A stretch of DNA of 14,209 nt from CAYOBW01 sp964402115 (GTDB taxonomy: Bacteria > Verrucomicrobiota > Kiritimatiellia > UBA8416 > CAYOBW01), in NCBI GenBank assembly GCA_964402115.1, contig CAYOBW010000182.1, positions 1 through 14,209 on the forward strand, written 5' to 3'. Under the pieces are notes generated by a model. That model was not told the DNA's origin. It searched no databases and worked only from the letters and a program-made list of their open reading frames with translations. Below, in pieces: positions 7,519 through 13,354 of the stretch (position 1 is its first letter; each line of letters begins with the position of its first letter). A program made the translations under genes and the position numbers.

Positions 7519-8837
7519 GTGGCGCCCCCCCCCCCTGCTGCCGCGGCGGGCCCGCCGGCAGCCGGCTTGCGCCCATAGCGCGCGTGCGCGGCAGCGAATT
7601 CGCCCGCTGCCAGGGCTGCCATGATGGACAGCTCACCGGCCAGGGCCGTGGCGGCGCAGATCTCCGCGAAAGCCCGCGCCCGTCCAGCCCCGTAGCACCC
7701 CAGCAGCTCCAGGCATTCGCGAGCCGTCGGCAGGTGCGTGCCGCCGCCGACCGTGCCCACGATCAGGCTCGGCAGCGTCACCGAGATGTAGACGCCGCCA
7801 TCCGGCTCTGCCTCCAACCGTGTCACCCCAACCGCGGCCTCGGCCACGCAGGCCGCATCCTGGCCGCAGGCAATGAACAGCGCGGCCAGCGCGTTGGCCA
7901 CGTGACCCTGCGTGCCGATGGATCCGCTCTGTACGCCGCCGATCACGGAGACCTGCCAATACCGCATCAGCAGCGCGGCGTCGGTGTGCAGCAACCGGCG
8001 CAGCAGCGCCGGGCCAATCACCGCCTCGGCGATCACCTTCTTCCCGCGCGCGGAAAGAAAGGCCAGCATGGTCGCTTTCTTGTCACCCGAGAGATTCCCT
8101 TCGAGAAACCAGTGGCGCGGGCGAACGGGTGCCTTCGCCAGCAGGTGCGCGCAAAGCGCCTCGGTCACCAGCGTCACCATGTTCTGCCCGGCCGCATCGC
8201 CCGTTTCGTACTCAAAACAGAGGTAGACGTCGCGCCCGACGAGCGCCGGACGCACATCGCCCAGGCGTGCATGTCGCGAATGAGCCGCCACCACGCCCTC
8301 GAGCGCGCCACTCTCGCGCACGACCCAGTCGACGAATTGCCCGGCCTCCGCCAGGGAGCCGAACTGGAAGCAGGGAGCGCGGCTGACGGACTCCGTCAGG
8401 CACGCCACGGCCGCACCACCGGCCTGGCTGATCGCGTAAGCCCCGCGGTGGTAAGACGCCACGAGCGCGCCCTCGCTGGTTGCCAGCGGCACATAGTAGT
8501 CGCCGTGGGCGTGCACACCGTTGATCCGCAGGGGACCGACAATGCCGACAGGCACGCGCGCAAACCCCAGGAAGTTCTCGATATTGCCCGCCAGGGTCTC
8601 AGGCGCCGGATTCCCCTCCGCACCCGCGAGATGCGGCACGCGCAGCCCCTGCCGCTCCAGCACCGCCCGCCGCCGGGCCGCACCCGCCGCCGTGTGATCG
8701 TTGCCCGCCGGCAACCGCGGCGGTAGAGGAAAAGCGGACGGCAGGCGCGGCGCCAGTCGGTCGACCGACGCCTGCGCCGGCTTCCCGCCCTGGATCCGAT
8801 CCATGATCGCCGCCGCCTTGCTGCGCGAAACCGACAT
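7515..8837 (-). CDS. hmgA: Hydroxymethylglutaryl-CoA reductase
   Basis: This 440-residue enzyme reduces HMG-CoA to mevalonate, the committed step of the mevalonate pathway. It looks more like the class I (archaeal/eukaryotic-type catalytic domain) than the class II enzymes. Motifs are IENFLGFARVPVGIVGPL (86-103), the catalytic Glu in PLATSEGALVAS (Glu122), the nucleotide-binding-type DAAGQNM (214-220, where many class I enzymes read DAMGMNM), GNLSGDKKA with the catalytic Lys253, GQDAA with Asp327, GTVGGGTHLPTA (361-372), and a C-terminal catalytic His418 in 'AAAHAR'. All four catalytic positions are therefore present. There is no N-terminal membrane domain. ATG 8837 is preferred because GGGTGAGAGG lies just upstream; a GTG at 8855 would add six residues. 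It is the first gene of the minus-strand operon. The low-complexity C-terminus ends in a G11 run. Other mevalonate-pathway genes are not in the window. Confidence 0.95.
   Translation of the reverse strand: MSVSRSKAAAIMDRIQGGKPAQASVDRLAPRLPSAFPLPPRLPAGNDHTAAGAARRRAVLERQGLRVPHLAGAEGNPAPETLAGNIENFLGFARVPVGIVGPLRINGVHAHGDYYVPLATSEGALVASYHRGAYAISQAGGAAVACLTESVSRAPCFQFGSLAEAGQFVDWVVRESGALEGVVAAHSRHARLGDVRPALVGRDVYLCFEYETGDAAGQNMVTLVTEALCAHLLAKAPVRPRHWFLEGNLSGDKKATMLAFLSARGKKVIAEAVIGPALLRRLLHTDAALLMRYWQVSVIGGVQSGSIGTQGHVANALAALFIACGQDAACVAEAAVGVTRLEAEPDGGVYISVTLPSLIVGTVGGGTHLPTARECLELLGCYGAGRARAFAEICAATALAGELSIMAALAAGEFAAAHARYGRKPAAGGPAAAAGGGGAT
7525..7535 (-). repeat. G11 homopolymer at the HMG-CoA reductase 3' end and BtaA-like gene ribosome-binding position
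   Basis: Eleven consecutive C on the plus strand read as eleven G in the minus-strand transcript. They encode glycines in the last codons of HMG-CoA reductase and end six bases before the ATG of the BtaA-like gene, where its Shine-Dalgarno sequence would be. A length change would alter the reductase tail and could alter spacing for the next gene. It could also be a sequencing or assembly length error. Confidence 0.6.
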
Positions 8838-9067
8838 CCTCTCACCCCCATCCACGCCAACTGCCCGTCAGCGATCGCCGGCTATGATCGTTGCCGCCGT
8901 AGTGCGAATCAAGCGCCAAAACGCCGAATCGGGTCGGGCGGGGCGCCTGCCACCGCCGCAGCGGTCCGTTTGAGAGACCCGGACGTGAACCTCGTCGAGA
9001 ACGGTGGCAGTCGGTCGAGTGCCAGGCGGGCCGGTTCGAAGCGCGCGAAATTCGTGTCATCTTTCTA

Positions 9068-9097
9068 TTGCAGAGTGCTCTGCCTTTGTTGTAGTCT
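9068..9097 (+). promoter_or_regulatory. Candidate promoter of the exosortase operon
   Basis: TTGCAG (9068-9073) and TAGTCT (9092-9097) are separated by 18 bases, about 25 bases before the first ATG. The boxes are imperfect, but the stretch around 9050-9100 is clearly less GC-rich than its surroundings, as promoters often are. Confidence 0.4.
9070..9083. promoter_or_regulatory. Inverted repeat in the promoter spacer, possible operator
   Basis: GCAGAGTGCTCTGC has six-base arms around a two-base centre and sits between the candidate -35 and -10 boxes. A small winged-helix regulator is encoded as the second gene of the same operon and normally would bind such a site as a dimer. Autoregulation is an inference. 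Confidence 0.35.
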
Positions 9098-9110
9098 CAA
9101 TGCGAACGGT

Positions 9111-9116
9111 GGAGGT
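9111..9116 (+). promoter_or_regulatory. Strong Shine-Dalgarno site of the six-helix membrane protein gene
   Basis: GGAGGT (within GGAGGTGA) ends five bases before the ATG at 9122, firmly supporting that start. Confidence 0.75.
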
Positions 9117-9121
9117 GAGTC

Positions 9122-9727
9122 ATGTCGGCCGATCGCGTACAAGATGCCTTGAGCCAGGTCCGTCGCCTGCAGGAGATCGTCCTGGAGAAGAGCGGTTTCG
9201 ATGGCTACTCGGGCAAGGCCCGCCTGCTTTCGGGCGCCGCGGCCATGCTCGGAGCCGGCGCGCTCGCCTCGCCGCTGGTTCCTCGCGAGCCCCTCGCGCA
9301 CCTGCTGGGCTGGGGCATCGTGCTCGGACTCGGTCTCCTGTGCAACTACGCCGCCCTCGCCTACTGGTTCTGGCGCGACGCCGACGTCCGCCGCAACCCG
9401 GCGCGCCTCAAGCCCGCCATTGACGCCATCCCGGCGCTGGCCGTCGGCGCCGCGTTCTCGCTCGCCGCGATCTTCCGTCTGCAGTACGACCTGCTCTTCG
9501 GCATCTGGATGTCGCTCTACGGCCTGGCCCAGGTCGCCTATCGCCGGGCCCTGCCTCGCGGTATCTACTACGTCGGTCTCGGCTACCTGGCGTGTGGCGC
9601 CTTCTGCCTGCTGTCCCCCGACATCAGCTTCACAAACCCCTGGCCGATGGGCCTCGTTTTCCTCGTCGGCGAATGGCTCGGCGGCGGCATCCTGTACCTG
9701 CATAAACGGAGGAACGAACAACCATGA
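9122..9727 (+). CDS. Six-helix integral membrane protein of unknown function
   Basis: I do not recognise a named family in this 201-residue protein. A polar, probably cytoplasmic helix (1-30, SADRVQDALSQVRRLQEIV) is followed by about six membrane segments near residues 33-52, 59-82, 100-119, 121-138, 147-165 and 174-193. The protein ends in a basic tail (HKRRNEQ). Aromatic and charged residues around 'YWFWRDADVRRNP' (81-93) lie between helices 2 and 3. It is the first gene of the divergent plus-strand operon. Its stop overlaps the start of the regulator gene by four bases (ATGA). A membrane protein coupled so tightly to a small DNA-binding protein could act as the sensor or as the controlled target. 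This is an inference from arrangement only. Confidence 0.7.
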   Translation: MSADRVQDALSQVRRLQEIVLEKSGFDGYSGKARLLSGAAAMLGAGALASPLVPREPLAHLLGWGIVLGLGLLCNYAALAYWFWRDADVRRNPARLKPAIDAIPALAVGAAFSLAAIFRLQYDLLFGIWMSLYGLAQVAYRRALPRGIYYVGLGYLACGAFCLLSPDISFTNPWPMGLVFLVGEWLGGGILYLHKRRNEQP

Positions 9728-10104
9728 CCGACTCGAGCAACCCGCAGTTCGACGCGCTGGAGCGCGTCTTTCACGAACCCAACCGGCTGGCCATCCTGTC
9801 CGCGCTCTGCGCCGCGGACAGCGGTCTGACCTTCGGCGCGCTGAAGCAGGCGTGCAACCTCACCGATGGCAACCTGAACCGACACCTCAACGCGCTGGCG
9901 CAGGCCGAGGTGGTCGCCATTCACAAGTCGTTCGTCGGGGTCAAGCCCTGCACGACCGTCACCCTCACGCGCAAGGGGCTGACCCGCTTCACCGCCTACC
10001 TGGCCGCGTTGCAGCAGGTGCTCGAACACGCGCAGAGTGTCGTTCCCGAAAACGCCCCCGCCGTGCCCGCGACCGGCGTACGGGTCCGTCCGGTCCACGC
10101 CTAG
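9724..10104 (+). CDS. Winged-helix transcriptional regulator (HTH_34 / ArsR-MarR-like)
   Basis: This 126-residue protein has one compact winged helix-turn-helix domain. 'ALERVFHEPNRLAILSALCAA' is the typical first helix pair. 'LTFGALKQACNLTDGNLNRH' (35-54) contains the helix-turn-helix, with recognition helix DGNLNRHLNAL. 'VAIHKSFVGVKPCTTVTLTRKGL' forms the wing and return strand, followed by a dimerisation-type helix (TRFTAYLAALQQVL). This pattern is characteristic of the winged-helix DNA-binding family PF13601. The final 20 residues are a proline-rich, probably disordered tail. No ligand-binding domain or metal-binding cysteine pair is visible. It is translationally coupled to the membrane protein before it and lies 13 bases before the kinase-like gene. 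The palindrome at 9070-9083 is a candidate binding site. Confidence 0.85.
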   Translation: MTDSSNPQFDALERVFHEPNRLAILSALCAADSGLTFGALKQACNLTDGNLNRHLNALAQAEVVAIHKSFVGVKPCTTVTLTRKGLTRFTAYLAALQQVLEHAQSVVPENAPAVPATGVRVRPVHA

Positions 10105-10117
10105 CGGCAGGTGCTCC

Positions 10118-10879
10118 ATGCTGTCCGTCAGCCCCGACGCCCTCTTCGACTACGTGCGAGCCAATACGCCCGCGGCGCGGACATGGCTTTTCGCCGCGCC
10201 GCCCGCGTTGCTGTGGGCCGCCGGCTGCCTGCAGGCCGCCGGCTGGCTGAAGACCCGCCGGGGCCTGCGCACGGGCTACACGCGCAAGCTCTTCCACTTC
10301 GCCATCTTCACGACGGTGGCCGTGCTGCAGGCGCTCTGGGGCACGCCGGCCGTCTGCCTCTTCGGTGCCTGCACCACGCTCGTGGTGTTCCGCGCCGTCG
10401 CGTGCGGCGCCGGGCACCCCTGGTTCGAGGCGCTGGCGCGCGAAAGCGACGCCCCCCACCGCACGGCCTACGTGGTCATTCCCTACTGCGCCACGCTGCT
10501 GGGCGGACTGGCGGCCACGCTCTGGTTCGGCCCGGTCGCGCTGTGCGGCTTCCTGGTGGGCGGCATCGGCGACGCCATTGCCGAGCCGGTCGGCGCCCGC
10601 TGGGGCCGCCACCGCTACCGCGTGCCCTGCGGCTTCAGCCTCGTCGCCACGCGCAGCCTGGAGGGGTCAACCGCCGTCGCCCTCGCGTCCGCCCTCGCCA
10701 TGGCCGGCGCCCTGCTCTGGCTCGCCGACGGCCACGCGCTTTCCTGCGCGACGCTGGCCTGGGTGCCGCCCGTGGCGTTGCTGTGCGCCGCGGTCGAGGC
10801 CGTGTCGCCGCACGGCTGGGACAACACCACCATGCAAATCGTGCCCGCTTGGCTGGGCACGCTCCTGTTGGGACTCTAA
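10118..10879 (+). CDS. Polyprenol/dolichol-kinase-like (phosphatidate cytidylyltransferase-related) membrane protein
   Basis: This 253-residue multi-pass membrane protein carries the CTP-dependent prenol-kinase signatures in order: TRKLFHF (55-61), GDAIAEPVGARWG (151-163), RSLEGSTA (179-186), and EAVSPHGWDNTTMQ (227-240). Its length fits a stand-alone bacterial kinase of the dolichol/phytol type. Family members transfer phosphate from CTP to a long isoprenoid alcohol at the membrane. Automatic annotation as phosphatidate cytidylyltransferase would not be surprising because the families are related. ATG 10118 is chosen because it lies 13 bases after the regulator stop with a GGCAGG upstream; an earlier in-frame start at 10037 would lie inside the regulator gene. 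It is a probable paralogue of the N-terminal half of the kinase-like gene in the divergent operon. The substrate is unknown. Confidence 0.8.
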   Translation: MLSVSPDALFDYVRANTPAARTWLFAAPPALLWAAGCLQAAGWLKTRRGLRTGYTRKLFHFAIFTTVAVLQALWGTPAVCLFGACTTLVVFRAVACGAGHPWFEALARESDAPHRTAYVVIPYCATLLGGLAATLWFGPVALCGFLVGGIGDAIAEPVGARWGRHRYRVPCGFSLVATRSLEGSTAVALASALAMAGALLWLADGHALSCATLAWVPPVALLCAAVEAVSPHGWDNTTMQIVPAWLGTLLLGL

Positions 10880-10880
10880 C

Positions 10881-12026
10881 ATGAAACACATCTACACCCG
10901 CACGCAGGCAGGCACGGACGCTCCACCCCCTGGACAGCGCCTGCTGCCCTGTCTGTACGCCGTCCTGCCGCCGATGGCGTTGCTGCTTGTCCTGCCCCTG
11001 ATCGGCGTGGCGGCGGCTGGACGGCCGTGGCACACGTACACGGAGTTCCCGCCGACGACGCAGTACGTCGAGCACGCCGGCTTCTCCTGGCCGGTCTTCC
11101 TGGCGCTCGCCGGGCTGGTCGTGGCCGTGCTCGCGCCCTTCGAGTGGCGCGCCTTCGCCGCCCGCGGCGCCTGCCCGCCGCCGCGCCCGCCCGTCGCCCG
11201 CTTCCCGGCCTGGGGCTGGGCGGGGCTGCTGCTGACGCTGGTCACCTGGGTGCTGGCCTGGACGCGCTGGACCTGGTTCGCCCCCTGGCAGCTCTTCACG
11301 TTCAGCCCGCTCTGGATCGGCTACATCCTCGTGATCAACGGCCTCACCTACCGCCGCACCGGTCACTGCCTGCTCCTGGACCAACCCGCGCGCCTTGTCG
11401 CCCTCGCCGCGGCCAGCGCCGCGTTCTGGTGGTACTTCGAGTATCTCAATCGCTTCGTGCAGAACTGGCACTACGTCGGGATCGGCGCCCTCTCGCCCCA
11501 GCGCTACTTCCTCTTCGCCACGCTCCCCTTCGCCACCGTCCTGCCCGCGGTCCTCTCGACACGCGACTGGCTCGCCGCCGACCCGCGCTGCGGCGCCGGC
11601 CTGGACGCCTTCCTGCCGATCGACGCACCGCACCCGCGCCGCGTGGCGGGCCTCACGCTGGCCCTCTCGTCCGCCGCGCTGGCGCTGATCGGCGTGTTTC
11701 CCGACGCGCTCTTCCCCGTGCTCTGGATGGGACCCCTGCTGATCGTCACCGCCTGGCGGGCCCTGCGCGGCGAGCCGACGCTCTTCGCGACCATCCGGCG
11801 CGGGCAGTGGCGCGAACTCTACCTGCTGGCCGCCTCGGCCTTGATCTGCGGGTTCTTCTGGGAAATGTGGAACGTGTTCAGCGAGGCGAAGTGGGTCTAC
11901 ACCGTCCCGTACGTGAACCGGTTCAAGCTGTTCGAGATGCCGCTGCTCGGCTTCGCCGGCTACCTGCCCTTCGGGCTGGAATGCGCCGTGATCGCACGGC
12001 AATTGGGAATTAGGAATTCGGAATGA
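10881..12026 (+). CDS. Internally duplicated multi-pass membrane protein of unknown function
   Basis: This 381-residue protein has about ten predicted membrane segments. Two stretches look like copies: 'LWIGYILVINGLTYRRTG' with 'FWWYFEYLNRFVQNWHYV' (144-199), and 'LWMGPLLIVTAWRALRGE' with 'FFWEMWNVFSEAKWVYTV' (281-342). Each ends in a W..E..N......W.Y pattern. The C-terminus carries FEMPLLGFAGYLPFGLE (351-367), which I have seen in uncharacterised bacterial membrane proteins, but I cannot give a function. The conserved Trp, Glu and Asn residues at membrane borders suggest a lipid-headgroup or prenyl-related role only by context. It starts two bases after the kinase-like stop. The last six residues (GIRNSE) are encoded by the heptad repeat that flanks the gap, so the native C-terminus may have been altered. 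Confidence 0.7.
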   Translation: MKHIYTRTQAGTDAPPPGQRLLPCLYAVLPPMALLLVLPLIGVAAAGRPWHTYTEFPPTTQYVEHAGFSWPVFLALAGLVVAVLAPFEWRAFAARGACPPPRPPVARFPAWGWAGLLLTLVTWVLAWTRWTWFAPWQLFTFSPLWIGYILVINGLTYRRTGHCLLLDQPARLVALAAASAAFWWYFEYLNRFVQNWHYVGIGALSPQRYFLFATLPFATVLPAVLSTRDWLAADPRCGAGLDAFLPIDAPHPRRVAGLTLALSSAALALIGVFPDALFPVLWMGPLLIVTAWRALRGEPTLFATIRRGQWRELYLLAASALICGFFWEMWNVFSEAKWVYTVPYVNRFKLFEMPLLGFAGYLPFGLECAVIARQLGIRNSE

Positions 12027-12167
12027 AGAGTNNNNNNNNNNNNNNNNNNNNNNNNNNNNNNNNNNNNNNNNNNNNNNNNNNNNNNNNNNNNNNNNNNNNN
12101 NNNNNNNNNNNNNNNNNNNNNNNNNNNNNNNGTGTCATTACTCATTCTCCATTCTCCATTCCCAATT
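12001..12167. repeat. Inverted heptad-repeat element spanning the assembly gap
   Basis: The left flank (12001-12028) reads as consecutive seven-base units AATTGGG, AATTAGG, AATTCGG, AATGAAG. The right flank, on the opposite strand from 12167 back to 12133, reads AATTGGG, AATGGAG, AATGGAG, AATGAGT, AATGACA. The outer ten bases, AATTGGGAAT and its complement (12158-12167), are a perfect inverted repeat. The element is AT-rich inside very GC-rich DNA. It resembles short tandemly repeated heptamer elements known from other bacteria. The centre is unknown because of the N run. Confidence 0.7.
12032..12131. other. Assembly gap of 100 N
   Basis: This is a run of exactly 100 N, the usual placeholder for a scaffold gap of unknown size. 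It lies inside the inverted heptad repeat, which probably caused the break. The start of the following gene is hidden in it. Confidence 0.98.
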
Positions 12168-13354
12168 CTCCCAGCCGTGCCCTGCTGTGCCTGGCGGTCG
12201 CCGCGCTCCTCTGGCTGCCGGCGCTGCATCTCTGCTTCCAGCCGCGCCTCGCCGACTGGTATGCGCCCGCGGGCGTACCGCCGCAGACGGCCCGTCTCGC
12301 CGCGTACCAGCTCGCCCTCTGGAGTGGGGCAACGCCGCGCGGGGCCGAGATCGCCCGCATGCGCCAGAGCAACGCGGAGTGGGACTTCATGGGCCGCACG
12401 TACCTTGTGCTGGCGCTGGCCAACCTCGCCCTGCGCGCCCCGCAGGAGCAGGCGCGCCACCTCGCCGTCATGGACGCCATCATCGCCGAGACGCTGCGCC
12501 TGGAGCGCGAACACGGCATCTACTACTTCCTCATGGACTATGCCCGCGACGGCGCCTTCCTGGGCCCCGGCGGTCGCAGCGTGTTCCAGGACGGCGAGAT
12601 CGCGCTCATGCTCGCCGCGCGCCGGCTCGTGGCGGAGCACCCGGCCTACGTTCCGCTGCTGCGCGAGCGGATCGCCCTGATCGAAACGTCCATGCGCGCG
12701 GGTCCGCTGCTTTGCGCCGAGAGCTACCCCAACGAGTGCTGGATGTTCTGCAACACCGTCGCCCTCGCCGCCCTGCGGCTGAGCGATGTGCTCGACGGCG
12801 GCGACCACACCGCCTTCTTCCGCGAGTGGGCCGCGAAGGTGTGCGCGAAGTTGCGCGACCCGGCCACCGGGCTCCTCGTCTCGAGCTTCACCCGCGACGG
12901 CTACACGCTCGACGGACCCGAGGGCTCCTCGATCTGGATGGTCGCGCACTGCCTGCAGCTCGTGGACCCCGCGCTCGCGGCCGACCAGTACCAGCGCGCC
13001 TGCGCGGCGCTCGCGCGCCGGCCGCTGGGCTTCGGCTACAGCCTCGAGTGGCCCCCCAGCTGGCGCGGCGCGACCGATATCGACTCCGGCCCGGTCATCC
13101 CGCTCCTCGGTATCAGCCCGGGTGCGAGCGGCCTGGCCTTTGTCGGTGCGGCGGCGTTCGACGACCAACCCTTCCTCTCCGCCCTCCTGACCTCGCTCCG
13201 CTACGGCGGCTTTCCTGCCCGGGAGGCCGGCGGTCTGCGCTTCCACGCCAGCAACCAGGTGGGCGACGCCGTGCTGCTCTACGCGCTCGTGCAGGGGCCG
13301 CTCTGGGAGCGGGCCCGGCCTGCCGTCGCGGCCCGAACGGAGGCGCCGCGATGA
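12134..13354 (+). CDS. Linalool dehydratase/isomerase-like alpha/alpha-barrel protein (5' end missing)
   Basis: 406 residues are visible; the start lies in the gap or was displaced by the repeat. Residues 1-14 are repeat-encoded, and 16-36 form a hydrophobic anchor or signal segment. The rest is helical and parallels linalool dehydratase/isomerase (Ldi family): 'QDGEIALMLAARRL' (152-165), the cysteine-bearing loop CAESYPNECWMFCNT (194-208), 'DHTAFFREWAAKVCAKLRDPATG' (224-246), and 'DIDSGPVIPLLGISPGASGLAF' (315-336). Aligned from memory, the second cysteine of the Ldi pair matches the Cys of FCN, while the first falls on Ser or is replaced by the Cys in ECW. Ldi isomerises or dehydrates terpene alcohols, but the fold is shared with other alpha/alpha6 barrels, so the activity is unproven. 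Its stop overlaps the exosortase start by four bases. Confidence 0.6.
   Translation, partial: VITHSPFSIPNSPSRALLCLAVAALLWLPALHLCFQPRLADWYAPAGVPPQTARLAAYQLALWSGATPRGAEIARMRQSNAEWDFMGRTYLVLALANLALRAPQEQARHLAVMDAIIAETLRLEREHGIYYFLMDYARDGAFLGPGGRSVFQDGEIALMLAARRLVAEHPAYVPLLRERIALIETSMRAGPLLCAESYPNECWMFCNTVALAALRLSDVLDGGDHTAFFREWAAKVCAKLRDPATGLLVSSFTRDGYTLDGPEGSSIWMVAHCLQLVDPALAADQYQRACAALARRPLGFGYSLEWPPSWRGATDIDSGPVIPLLGISPGASGLAFVGAAAFDDQPFLSALLTSLRYGGFPAREAGGLRFHASNQVGDAVLLYALVQGPLWERARPAVAARTEAPR

Larger units (their letters stand above)
8838..9121. promoter_or_regulatory. Divergent control region between the two operons
   Basis: These 284 bases hold no convincing gene and must contain the start signals of both operons. 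On the minus strand, GGGTGAGAGG directly precedes the reductase ATG. A weak promoter candidate there is TTGATT (complement of 8907-8912) with TCATAG (complement of 8882-8887), spaced by 19 bases. An inverted repeat CGATC (8872-8876) / GATCG (8886-8890) overlaps its -10 box. The plus-strand promoter and palindrome are listed separately. Confidence 0.5.

Noticed and set aside
12023..12133. Start codon at 12023 reading through the N run into the Ldi-like gene
   Set aside because: The ATG overlaps the end of the preceding gene inside the heptad repeat, and the frame across 100 placeholder N is arbitrary because the true gap length is unknown.
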